Source: Triticum aestivum | Lineage: Eukaryota; Streptophyta; Magnoliopsida; Poales; Poaceae | Direction of reading: 5' to 3' | DNA: 64,000 nt | NCBI RefSeq assembly: GCF_018294505.1 | Contig: NC_057808.1 | Span: 358,472,696-358,536,695, forward strand | Part shown: piece after piece, positions 21,027 to 32,352 of the stretch | Position numbering within the stretch: the first letter of the stretch is position 1 | Layout of the letters: every line of letters starts with the position of its first letter | The notes under the pieces: model-generated | The model's input: only the letters and a program-made list of their open reading frames with translations | Database searches by the model: none | Told to the model about the DNA's origin: nothing | Made by a program: the position numbers and the translations under genes

Positions 21027-21344
21027 GTTAGCCCAAGATCAAAGAGCGATGTCCCCATGGACGTTGTATCATCCCACAGCAGTGGCACCGGCCTAATCAT
21101 GCATCATGAATTGCCAACTGCTGATGCTCTAGAGGCTAAACTAGTGGTAGAAAGGGATTCTGCTTCTGCACTTAGAGATGAAGTTGACATGTTGAGGAAG
21201 CAAACAACACAATCACAAGCAGTACTCAAGACAACCATTAAATATTTGGTGGATTTCAAAACGAAGCAAGCTGAGACTGACCGCATTGTTAAGGTCCCGA
21301 AGGAAAAAAGGAAATTAAATTCCCACTTGGTAAATCATAGGTGA

Positions 21345-22190
21345 AATGTTCTTTCAATCATTGAATAACCTTTGTGTTGTTTGTTCATGTAATCAATCAA
21401 ACCATTTGTTTTAGAGATCATGTAATAATTGTTTTTTGTTTTTTGGTTTGTAATTTTATTTGAGCACAAGTTTGTATTAATTGATAAGACTCGGAGATAT
21501 TTCATTTTGATTGCTGTGCCAGACCTACAAATATGCCAATCGGGCTGAATTTGCATTCAGCAATAATAGTAGTATAGATGGACCATAAGTGGCACGCATC
21601 GGAAAGGGTAAAGATGCTGTAGTAGCTTCGCTAAACAAAGGATGCTGTTCTAGCAAAAAAAGTACAGCGGCCTTGCTTATGTATGTTAGTTGATATTATT
21701 GATCCATATACTCTATAACTGTTTATATGTCTGTTACTTATGTACATTCTTGGTTGATTGACTCGGTATTTGAATCTTGATACATCGCTTGTGTACAATT
21801 CTAAATGGGAGTACACATTATGCTGCATGTGAAATTTGAGTTGGACATAAAGTGTTCCAAATATTCGGATTCACCTTAAACTGGATAGCTTCTGAATTTG
21901 AGTATCGGCATTTGTAAATCATATTCATATATGACAGTGGAATACATCTTTGTCGTGCTTTTGAAGATATATAAAAACACATAGAATGATTTATAAAGAT
22001 TCATATAGGAATACAAAATGGATTTGAATTTAGTTGCCAGGGTAAACGTGGATGCTTATTGTCCGAAAATTCAAAAGAAGCGGCAAAATGTCCACTCCCA
22101 CGTCGGCTGCCCGCAGCCAAGTGTTTGGGAGATGGAAATTACTGTCTACCCATTACACGGACAATCCATCAGCCCGATTTCCACTGCTTT
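21345..22190. other. Intergenic spacer between paralogous genes 1 and 2
   Basis: AT-rich sequence after the stop codon of gene 1, with no gene. It probably holds the 3' UTR of gene 1 and the distal promoter of gene 2. I see no clear transposon ends. Confidence 0.4.
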
Positions 22191-22650
22191 CATTTCAATA
22201 GGGGTAGGTTAGTAACTTCAATTAGACGTGACACGACCGCCTCTGAGCCCATTCCAACACGGTAGGCGCCAAACATGGGCGGCAAAACATATTTGATTCA
22301 AGCTCGTCCGAAAGACCTCTGTTTCTCCCTCTGTTTCCCCATTCATACACGGTGGGCGGCAAAACAAACTCGACTCGGCCGAAATCGATGTAGGCAAATA
22401 TTTTCAATAGGGGCAGGTTTGTAACTTCACTCAGACGTGACACAACCGCCCTACCTGTCAGCCCCGTTCATACACCGTGGGCGCCAACCATGGGCGCCAA
22501 AACACCCTCTCCTCGCCCGAAATAGCTCTGGGCCAATATTGGCGAGATGCGAGATTACCGTCGTATCCCCAACCGACGAGACGTCCAAATTTTAAACGGG
22601 GGCTAAGTTCGTAACTTTCCCATATTTCAGACAGGCGCGTCCCAAAAACA
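22190..22650 (+). promoter_or_regulatory. Duplicated promoter block of gene 2
   Basis: TTTCAATAGGGGTAGGTTAGTAACTTCAATTAGACGTGACACGACCGCC at 22193 recurs at about 22406 as TTTCAATAGGGGCAGGTTTGTAACTTCACTCAGACGTGACACAACCGCC. ACACGGTAGGCGCCAAACATGGGCGGCAAAACA and related phrases follow each copy. The period is about 213 bp. Repeat 2 ends roughly 250 bp before the gene 2 start. Repeated TGGGCGCCAA/GGCGGCAAAA motifs are GC-rich and could be regulatory, but that is inference. Confidence 0.5.
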
Positions 22651-23002
22651 TGGTTCCCCGTACCTCTCCCTCCATTTTGCAATTCATTCCACCCCATCCA
22701 TCGCCGCCGTCCTCCACCCCATCCATCGCCACCATCCTCCACCATGCCGGAGCGCCTACCAAGACCGCGTCGTCCACTGCTAGAGATGGACGTTTCTCAT
22801 CCACGGCGATGGACCAAGAGCCTTGCCTCGCGTCCTCTCGCTTCATCGGCACTGTCGTTCTCTTTGCCGGGGCCGCTCACGCGACCTTCTCTTCCACCGC
22901 AACGGGACTTATCCCCCGATGCACCCGTCTACCGTCGTAGATCTGCTTCAACGCCACCGACAGCCATCGCACCCCCGATGCCTACACGGCGCCGCAAGAG
23001 AG

Positions 23003-24707
23003 GTGGTACTTCATATCTCCTCAACTATTTTATCTCAACCAGAAAATAGATCGTAACTTGGTTAGTCTACTTTCTTTTCAGCTCTTAGAATTTAATTCTT
23101 AGTTCGAAGCAAACAATGGATGCTAAATATCATTTCTCTGGTTTGCAGCTTTAAATCTTCCATGGCACAGTCATAATACGGTTTAATTCATCATGCTTAG
23201 GGTTTAATTGACCATGTTGGTTCCGTGGTGGTCTCTTTAATAGAAATCAGAGGGGAAACCCTCTTTTGCTAAAAAAATGCTTAGAGTTTCCCCCTTTTAT
23301 GATCACTATACGATCAGAATACGTGCTTCGTGTCATAATAGCACCGCTCCACCCATCAAGCTAAACAAAGTCATTTAATTGGTCAGCTAAATGTTCCTAA
23401 TTTTGTTTCGAAAATGCATGTTCACTGCTCGGGTATGTATCTCTACAGGGTGCCCACGGTGGGCCGGCCCACCCTGGGATTTTGAGTCGTCCCAGGCCCC
23501 GATTCCCCTATGCTCTGCTGCGCGCTTCCGATCTCTACTCGCCCCCAGCCGCCTGCCTCGCCGGTGACTTGCCGTCCTCGGACGACATGACTCTAGGAGG
23601 AGACGCCGTACTAGCAGGAGGTCAGGAGCCACTCACCCTACAGCGTCACCGCTGCCCGGGCGAGCCGCCGTGCCTACCTTTCCAGTCCGTTCAGGGCTCA
23701 GGCGTGCAGCACCCACTACGCCAACCCAACTTATCCTGAGATACGTCCTCAACACTCAGCACTTCAGCAGCCACTCCTCATCACCCATTTTCTAATTGAT
23801 TCATTACTCATTAGGCAGGACTGTCATTAGGGTTTGTTGTGTGCTGAGTGCTACCTACACTTAATGGTTCAGATGTATTTCAGTAATCTTTAGTGCCTGT
23901 AAACTTCACAGGGTTTCAAAATTCCGGCCCTAGGAACATATACTAGTCATTTTGGATTGTTGGTCGTAGTGACATTGACCCAGATTACTACTGCAGGCCA
24001 GGTTTGTTGACAATTTTACTTGTCTTTCTTACTCATTCGATATGATATCCAATTATTCACGTCGATTAGTTGCAAACAGTAAGTGCTAGATAAACTTCTT
24101 GATTCAGATTTTGGACGGTCTCTTACTGCAGTTACAATTCTGCATACTTGTTCTAGTGAGCTCACAAGTAAATGATTGATTCACTACATCTATGCTTCCA
24201 TTCTCATATTTGTTGTCAATATTCTTTTAGGGTGGACCACCCTGTTTCAACATACTGGAACCGTAGACATGAGTGAATAGTATTTCTCTGTGTGATCTCT
24301 TCCATCATGTGTGGGCAATGAACACTGCATTGTATAGAAAGAAAGTGTCATTTCCAGCTTTTACACAGGCTACGATCTTTTACATGGAATACAATCTGCC
24401 TACTTGCTTTGTGTCGCACTACCAACACTCCACCCTTGAAGCTAAACATTATGCCACTCATAATTCCTTTGTTTATTTGTTCAAATACGAATTTGATATG
24501 ATTCTAATGTTCCTACTTCAGTTTTGAAATGTGTGTCTGCCTGTTATAGAGACATAAGGGGTTTGTATTTCTGTGTGTGGTCTGGTCAGCACGGTTGGGG
24601 GTGAACTTTGCATATTTAGGGGGTTTATAGGGGGACACTCTTCGAGTTGAATCCGCAATGCATTCCATAGATAATCTGACTACTTTTTATGTTTTCATGA
24701 ATCTCAG
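23003..24707. other. Intron 1 of gene 2 with a possible hAT-like insertion
   Basis: No conserved exon is seen in this 1.7-kb intron. A segment starting CAGGGTGCCCACGGTGGGCC near 23456 and ending GGTGGACCACCCTG near 24253 has short CAGGGTG inverted ends, a possible hAT-type element of about 0.8 kb. A matching target duplication is not evident, so the limits are uncertain. Confidence 0.35.
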
Positions 24708-26303
24708 ATTCTGAACATCATCATAATGATTATGAGCTTGCGCGCATGAAAAGAATAAAGCAGAACAATGCCATGGCTGTCAAACTTGGCATTAAGGGAC
24801 TGAAATCAAGTCTGGATGCAATGCAATGCAAACGCTCTCCACCTACAGATTCATGCTCAGAATTTTATCCTAACAGTGATTTTGAGCTAGAGGGAGACCT
24901 AAGTCAATGTAGCTCCCTAGTGGAGGAGTCAGAGGCAGATGCCCTATCTTATTCACCCATCAAGGTGCTTGCTCTAACTTTCCACGGTTATATTGGTCGC
25001 ACATATCTTGCAACTGATGCTTTGCATTGCTTCTACTTTGTTGCACTGCCATTAGCTTAGTTTACACATCGTGTATGTGAATACGCCCTACCTATCCATT
25101 TTCAGTACATATTCCATCTGTCATCGTACCATATTTATCCATTCAAATGTTGTTTTTGTGTATCAGACGTTCAAAAGGAAGAGGGTGATTGCTGATCGGG
25201 GAGGAGCACAAGCAAAGTATTTGGGAAAGGTAGTGACACCTGATAAATCTAATAGCCCATTAGGTGTAGTTGCAATATCACCTGACCCGCAAAACACCCC
25301 AACTCTAGCAAACTCTAGCCCTACTACACTGGTCATTTCTGATGCCCCAACTCAGCAGACCCCAACTACAGCAAATAGTATGATGATGCCAGTTGACATA
25401 GCACCAGCTCTATGACGCAAAACCCCCATTCCAGCAAAGAGTACACCAAATCCAGTTGCCAAATCCCTTTTCGAACCAGAGAGAGCCCCAATTGCAGCAA
25501 ATAGGACCCCTGTTCCATTTCTTCCCAGTTTAGAAGACGAAGCTTATGTTGTTGTCAGGAACTCTGTGCGCATCTTTCCTTCATGGAAAGATTATACCGC
25601 AGACACAGAACAATTTCCAGTCTTCCTCCGCAACTTACGCGTAAGTAATGTACTAATGTTATTCATGGTAATTACTGCATATGTTTCTGCTGACAGAAGA
25701 CACAAGATTTCATTCTTTTAAATAGGCGAGGACCAAACTGGATTGTCAAGATGAGCAAGGGTTGGTTGCGCTTTTCAAGCACTCGTTGATGAAGTATCGT
25801 TCCTACTTGAGGCAAGCGAACTTCGATGGCAAGCCTCTAAACGAAATTTCTGTAAAGTCTCCGGTGCTACATTTATCCGATAGTGACTGGAATAATCTTG
25901 TTACACATTGGTCTCGTCTACAGCGTAAGGTACTGTCTATGATATCACATCACAATTTGAACTACATTTCTACATTTGCCTTAACATCTCACTTGTACGA
26001 AAGCTGTTAGCAGAAGAACATTCATTCTCAAGGGACCACAGAATCTCGCAACTAGACTGCACACTGCATTGCTCTTGTCAGTACCTCTTGCCCTGTATGA
26101 CCATACTTACTTTCATAGCTGTTTGATTATGTAGCATCACTGCACATGTTAGCCTCGTTATCATCCATTTGGTGGACATTATAAGATCCGTATGGACTCT
26201 TACATAAATTTAGAATCAACCCAATGCTTTTGAAGAGGTTTAGCTCTGCAGTCCTCTTGTAAGGACTGAACGTCGTCTATCACTGTACTTACATTAACAG
26301 CTA

Positions 26304-26384
26304 CTCCCTATGTCCCATAATATAAGAACGTTTTGTACAGTACACCAGTGTTCAAAACACTCTTGTATTATGGGAAGAGGGATT
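26304..26384. mobile_element. Short Stowaway MITE in an intron of gene 2
   Basis: CTCCCTATGTCCCATAATATAAGAACG and CTCTTGTATTATGGGAAGAGGGA form inverted ends around a core GTACACCAGTGTTCAAAAC. TA precedes it at 26302-26303. The right edge is degenerate. It lies in the intron between exons 5 and 6. Confidence 0.65.
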
Positions 26385-27703
26385 GGTTCATTGTGTAGCA
26401 TTCTGCATCTTATCTCCCTCGCCCACCATTTACTAAAAGATATCAGATCTATATTTAATCTTACCAAAAAGTTGAATACACAGACAATGCCAGTGCAGAC
26501 GTGTAGCCCATTGATCTTGTCAGTACATTTTGTCTTGTAACACTTGTACTTCCAGGGATTGGTAGTTGATTATGTAGCATGAATCTGCATCTTATATTCA
26601 TTATCCTCTATCACTTCCAGTATTATCATATCTATAATTACTCTCTACAAAATGTAGAGTAAAGGCAATGCCTATGAAGAAGACTATGTGCTGAAATTCT
26701 CGAGTTATCCTTCCCTTGACATGGAGAAGGGCATTATAAAGCCGGTGTTAATTGTTAATGTAAGTCAGTCCTTCTAAAGCCTTTATCCTCAACTGCTGGT
26801 TAGTTTTCTCATACTCCCTATCATTTACTGCTGTTTAGTTTGCTGTTTCTATCAAAATGCATGGTCACAAGAACCGTAAGTTCCAAGATTTACTTGTAAA
26901 ACAAAATTCCTTATTCTTACCATGCACGTTACTCAATAATCCCTATATGTATGCTTGTTTTTGTGGATCTATAATCAAGTGTGTGGTGAAGCATCCCACG
27001 TATGCACCTTGTCATCTCCTGTTTTATCTTACTGATGTGGCTGATGATATGAACAACATGCCATGCACATTAACCAAAATAGATACAATGATTGTCTTTT
27101 CCCTTCATCTATGCTTGTTATGTTGACATGGTAATCCAGTAGTGTGGTGAAGCTCCCCGCATTATGAACAATGCCAGATTATGCTATTGATATTTTGAAC
27201 TTACTCTTTATTTTGTAATTTGAAATTTGATGGAATTGACAGCACAGTTATCATCTTTGTTTATACACGTGGAAAATATGTCATCTCTCTGCTTGTTTCA
27301 GGGTGATATGCCTGATGGCATGCACAAGTCTGCTGATGGCTGTGAGACAAACCCAACATATATTGCAGCAAAGAAGGCAAAACATCTTGAAGATAGCAAG
27401 ACAACTCCAAAGTCTTGTCTTGATGCAGTGTTCAAGTTACTTGCGACTAGCAGTCAGACAGGCTCACAGAATTCGCTGTCTGAATCAGTTCGACTTCTTG
27501 AGTCCCAAGTTCTAGCAGAAAGGCATTCTGCAACTCAACTGCGACTTGAAGTCCTATCTCTAAGAAAGATTGCGGAGAACACCAATGAGAACCTCATTGC
27601 TAAACAGCTACACCTGGAAGCTATGACCGACATGCTAGGCCGGTCTCACAGCCTTGCTCAGCAGCTTACGCAGCAGTTCCCGCGCAAGGCTAATCTTTCT
27701 TGA

Positions 27704-27968
27704 ACTGTCTTGGAAGTGGTCTCGGTTCAGTATTATTTTGTTACGCTGCAATGGTGCCTAGTTTTTGTAATCTGCTTCTTCGTTGCGCTTTATGATCACT
27801 GGTCGCGAACTTCAATGCCTAATGGATGTAATATACCATAAAACCTTTATTGTATGGTGTAGGTTTATTCTAAGTTACTATGCCATAATTTCTTTATTGT
27901 ATAGAGTAGGTTTGTTCTTAATTCCTACTAGTTACTGCCATCATTCGCTATCTAAAAAAAATCTGATG
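27704..27968 (+). other. 3' UTR and flank of gene 2 with a local duplication
   Basis: After the stop codon lies a U-rich stretch. CCTTTATTGTATGGTGTAGGTTTATTCTAAG is followed about 52 bp later by TCTTTATTGTATAGAGTAGGTTTGTTCTTAA, a tandem duplication that may carry polyadenylation signals. No further gene is present before the CACTA end. Confidence 0.45.
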
Positions 27969-29247
27969 TAGTCGACCGGGCCGAAACATTCGCCTCTAAC
28001 GGGCCTGGTTTTTAGCGGGCCACAATTGGGACGACCTACATCTTTCTTGGGCCCGAATGGCCATTGGGGCCTTCACACTTTGCGCCAGGCCCACAACTTA
28101 CTCCGGCCTATATTCGGCCCAAATTTTAGTTGGGCCTTTTGTGGACCCAGCGCTTAGATTGGCCCAGGTAGCGTTGGGCCATTAACAGGCTGAATATTCT
28201 ACTGGCCTGTTACGGCCCAGAAGAAACCATGGGCCTTTAGCAGGCCGAAATGCATGTTGGGCCTCAATTTTCACTAGTCGTCAACGGGCCTTCAGCAGGC
28301 TGAAATGTAGACCGGGCCTTTTTTCGCCCAGTTATATGACAGGCCGTTACCAGGCCGAAACATATCTTGGGCGTTAGTTGGCCCACTGATATCATTGGCC
28401 TTTAAGAGGCCGAATGTTTAGTACATGCATCAACGGGCCGAATTATACGACAGGCCTTTAACAGGCCCAAAGTCACGTTGGGATGAACTGTTGCACCCTT
28501 TATGACGGGCCGTTAGTGGGCCGGATGTCGCGTCGGACCATATATGGCCCATGGCAGCACGGGCCATTCCCAGGCCGAAAGACACACCGGGCTGAAATGG
28601 GCCCATGTCTACATCGGGCCTCTAACAGGACGAAATTCACTCGGCTGTAATTCGGCCCAAATATTCGGCGAACAATTAACGGGCCAGATCTGGCTTTGGG
28701 CCGTAAATGGGCCTTTATTAAATAGGTCGTAATTGGGCTAGCCCACTAGTACCTGAGTAAGTACTACGGGCCTTTGACTGGGCCGGCCTTTTTAACCTAT
28801 ATGGGCCTCTGTTGGGCCGTGCCACGTGTCGACGTATCATAGGCGCCTCCTGTCCAATGAGTGGATGACATCTGTCTGGACGTTGAGCCGACACGTGTTT
28901 CCTTCGGCCAATGAGAATTTTACACGTGGAAAATTCCCATTGGTCTGGGCTATTAACGGGTTATCAGATCCAAAACCGGACCCGATAGCTTAACGACGTC
29001 CCGTTACGGTGGATGCCACGTGTCGGTCACCCTTGACGAAAGCATTTCTATGACGCGCGATTTATCGTCATGGAAGTGGACACTTCCGTGATGATAATTT
29101 TGGTAATGTCATGGAACACTTCTACGACAGCACAGGTATGACTATCTTGATTCTGTCATAAATTTGTCATGGATGTACATGCATGACAGAAAACGTGACC
29201 TACTGTGACAAACACGTATCATCACGGAAGTGTCTTTTTTTGTAGTG
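27969..29247 (-). mobile_element. CACTA element terminus with GGGCC subterminal repeats
   Basis: Read on the minus strand it begins CACTACAAAAAAAGACACTTCCGTGATGA, a CACTA terminus, ending at 29247 on the plus strand. From 27985 to 28810 many short repeats of the GGGCCTTTAACAGGCCGAAA kind occur, as expected of CACTA subterminal regions. No transposase is present and no second CACTA terminus is seen to the left, so the element is truncated or strongly deleted. Its border joins copia leader sequence directly. Confidence 0.75.
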
Positions 29248-32200
29248 GCACGAGTAGAACACAAAGAGTTGTGGGCAATAATAGTCATACTGCTTACCAC
29301 CGATGTCTTATTTTGATTCGGCGGTATTGTTGGATGAAGCGGCCCGGACCAACCTTACATGACCACGTTCATGAGACCGATTCCACCGACAGACATGCAA
29401 CATATTTTGCATAAAGGTGGCTGACGGGTGTCTATTTCTCCAACTTTAGTTGAATTGAATTTGACTACAGCCGGTCCTTGTTGAAGGTTAAAACAGCACA
29501 CTTGACCAAAAATCGTTGTGGTTTTGATGCGTAGGTAAGAACGGTTCTTGCTAGAAGCCTGTAGCAGCCACGTAAAACTTGTAACAACAAAGTAGAGGAC
29601 GTCTAACTTGTTTTTGCTGGGCATGTTGTGATATGATATGGTCAAGACATGATGTGATATAAGTTATTGTATGAGATGATGATGTTTTGTAGAAGTTATC
29701 GGCAACTGGCAGGAGCCTTATAGTTGTCGCTTTATTGCATGAAATGCAATCGCCATGTAATTGATTTACTTTATCACTGCGGTAGCGATAGTTGTAGAAG
29801 CAATAGTTGGCGAGACGACAACGATGTTACGATGGAGATCAAGGTGTCAAGCCGGTGACGATGGAGATCATGGCGGTGCTTTGGAGATGGAGATCAAAGG
29901 CACAAGATGATGATGGCCATATCATGTCACATATATTGATTGTATGTGATGTTTATCTTTTATGCATCTTATTTTTCTTAGTATGGCGGTAGCATTATAG
30001 GATGATCCCTCACTAAATTTCAAGGTATAAGTGTTCTCCCTGAGTATGCACCATTGCGACAGTTCATCGTGCTGAGACACCACATGATGATCGGGTGTGA
30101 TAAGCTCTACGTTCACATACAGCGGGTGCAAGACAGTTTTGCACGTGCAAAATACTCGGGTTAAACTTGACGAGCCTAGCATATGCAGATATGGCCTCGG
30201 AACACTGAGACCGAAAGGTCGAACGTGAATCATATAGTAGATATGATCAACATAGAGATGTTCACCATTGAAAACTACTCCATCTCACATGATGATCGGA
30301 CATGGTTTAGTTGATATGGATCACGTGATCATTTAGATGACTAGAGGGATGTCTATCAAAGTGGGAGTTCTTTAGTAATATGATTAGTTGAACTTAAATT
30401 TATCATGAACTTAGACCTGATAGTTTTTACATATCTATGTTGTTGTAGATCAATGCCCCGTGCTACCGTTCCCTTGAATTTTAATGCATTCCTAGAGAAA
30501 GCTAAGTTGAAAGATGATGGTAGCAACTACATGGACTGGGTCCGTAACTTGAGGATTATCCTCATTGCTGCACAGAAGAATTACGTCCTGGAAGCACCTC
30601 TAGGTGCAAGACCCGCTGCAGGAGCAACTCCGGACGTTATGAATGTCTGGCAAACTAAAGCTGATGACTACTCGATAGTTTAGTGTGCCATGCTTTACGG
30701 CTTAGAATCGGGACTTCAAAGACGTTTTGAACGTCATGGAGCATATGAGATGTTCCAAGAGTTGAAGTTAATATTTGAAGAAAATTTTTGATTGAGAGAT
30801 ATGAAGTCTCCAACAAGTTCTATAGCTGCAAGATGGAGGAGAACAATTCTGTCAGTGAACACATACTAAGAATGTATGGGTACCATAACCACTTGACTCA
30901 GCTGGGAGTTATTATTCCTGATGATAGTGTCATTGACAGAGTTCTTCAATCACTGCCACCAAGCTATAAAGGCTTCGTGATGAATTATAACATGCAACGG
31001 ATGGAGAAGACAATTCCCGAGCTCTTCGCGATGCTTAAGGCTGCAGAGGTAGAAATCAAGAAGGAGCATCAAGTGTTGATGGTTAACATGACCACTAGTT
31101 TCAAGAAAAAGGGCAAAGGGAAGAAGGGGAACTTCAAGAAGAATAGCAAGCATGTTGCTGCTCCCGGGAAGAAGCCCAAGTCTAGACCTAAGCCTGAAAC
31201 TGAGTGCTTCTACTGCAAAGGGACTGGTCACTCGAAGCGGAACCGTTCCAAGTATTTGGCGGATAAGAAGGATGGCAAAGTGAAAGGTATATTTGATATA
31301 CATGTTATTGATGTGTACCTTACTAATGCTCGTAGTAGCGCCTGGATATTTGATACTGGTTCTGTTGCTCATATTTGCAACTCGAAACAGGGGCTACGGA
31401 TTAAACAAAGCCTGGCTAAGGACGAGGTGACGACGCACGTCAGAAATGGTTCCAAGGTCGATGTGATCGCCGTCGGCACGCTACCTCTACATCTACCTGC
31501 GGGATTAGTTTTAGACCTGAATAATTGTATCTGGATCTTGTTTGACACGAGATGGTTATTCATTTAAATCAGAGAATAATGGTTGTTCTATTTATATGAG
31601 TAATATCTTTTATGGTCATGCACCCTTGATGAGTGGTCTATTTTTGTTGAATCTCGATCGTAGTGATACACATATTCATAATATTGAAGCCAAAAGATGC
31701 AAAGTTAATAATGATAGTGCAACTTATTTGTGGCACTACCATTTAGGTCATATTGGTGTAAAGCGCATGAAAAACTCCATGCTGATGGGCTTTTTGAATC
31801 ACTTGATTATGAATCACTTCATGCTTGAGAACCATGCCTCATGGGCAAGATGACTAAGAATCCGTTCTCCGGAACAGTGGAGCGAGCCACTGACTTATTG
31901 GAAAAACTACATACTGATGTATGCGGTCCGATGAGTGTTGAGGCTCGTGGTGGGTGTCGTTATTTTCTGACCTTCACAGATGATTTGAGCAGATATGGGT
32001 ATATCTACTTAATGAATCATAAGTCTGAAACATTTGAAAAGTTCAAATAATTTCCAAGTGAAGTGGAAAATCATCATAACAAGAAAATAAAGTTTCTATG
32101 ATCTGATCATGGAAGCGAATATCTGAGTTACGAGTTTGGTCTTCATTTAAAACAATGTGGAATAGTTTCGCAACCCACGCCACCTCGAACACCACAGCGT

Positions 32201-32352
32201 AATGGTGTGTCCGAACGTCGTAACCGTACTTTATTAGATATCGTGCGATTTATGATGTCTCTTACCAATTTACCACTATCGTTTTGGGGTTATGCTTTAG
32301 AGACAGCTGCATTCATGTTAAATAGGGCACCATCTAAATCCGTTGAGACGAC
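29248..32352 (+). mobile_element. Truncated Ty1/copia retrotransposon (leader, gag, partial pol)
   Basis: The stretch 29248-30452 is a non-coding leader. From 30453 a gag-protease-integrase reading follows. The 5' LTR is missing: the left border is the CACTA end. The right border at 32352 is the start of a gypsy LTR, and reverse transcriptase, RNase H and the 3' LTR are not found after the gypsy element. It is therefore an old fragment, older than the gypsy insertion. Confidence 0.8.
30453..32352 (+). pseudogene. Copia gag-pol remnant
   Basis: Gag starts at ATG 30453. A TAG at 30681 and a frameshift near 30785 break it. The gag core continues to a zinc knuckle at about 31204-31250 that keeps CFYCKGTGH but has lost the last Cys. 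The protease motif WIFDTGS lies near 31341. A deletion near 31540 shifts frame. A pre-integrase region (YLWHYHLGHIGVKRMK) and integrase core follow, with TDVCGP and FTFTDDLSRYGY, a second acidic site in SDHGSEYLS after stops near 32048 and 32099, and the NGVSERRNRTL segment with the last catalytic Glu. It ends abruptly at 32352. The protein cannot be made in one piece. Confidence 0.8.

Larger units (their letters stand above)
17235..21344 (+). pseudogene. Transposase-derived gene 1, rearranged paralogue of gene 2
   Basis: Candidate exons on the plus strand are: a GC-rich first exon ending about 17633 (GAACTAG|GTATCC; its true start is not settled); exon 2 at 17914-18029 (after AAATGTAG, ending GCTAAC|GTAAGT), encoding GLHIQASGNMDLYMEHPKRK; a second copy of that exon at about 19731-19838, encoding GLRIQAINAMDSFIEPCKRK but with a TGA; a series of 30-nt blocks at 20448-20823; and a terminal exon 20997-21344 ending in a coiled coil (LEAKLVVERDSASALRDEVD). 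The last exon has the same design as that of gene 2 (LLESQVLAERHSATQLRLEV), and exon 2 resembles exon 2 of gene 2, so the two are tandem paralogues. The conserved core exons of gene 2 (25167-25929) have no visible match here. The stop in the second exon copy and degenerate splice sites suggest decay. Confidence 0.5.
22744..27703 (+). pseudogene. Ptta/En-Spm transposase-derived gene 2, seven exons, two nonsense codons
   Basis: Exons: 22744-23002 (MPERLPRPRRPLLEMD, ending AGAG|GTGG), 24708-24964 (after CTCAG; HHHNDYELARMKRIKQNN), 25167-25640, 25726-25929 (LMKYRSYLRQANFDGKPLNE, SDSDWNNLVTHWSRLQRK), 26011-26076, 26658-26759 and 27302-27703 (coiled-coil end). All junctions have AG/GT borders and keep the frame. 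The exon 4 region resembles the Ptta/En-Spm plant transposase family (Transposase_24): a YRxYLR-xxxFDG segment, then a DWxxLVxxWS segment. Exon 3 is rich in TP-x-x-A-N/K repeats. TGA at 25413 in exon 3 and TAG at 26053 in exon 5 interrupt an otherwise conserved frame, so the gene is probably dead or recently disabled. It may be a domesticated or multicopy host gene rather than an active transposon, because no terminal repeats surround it. Confidence 0.65.
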
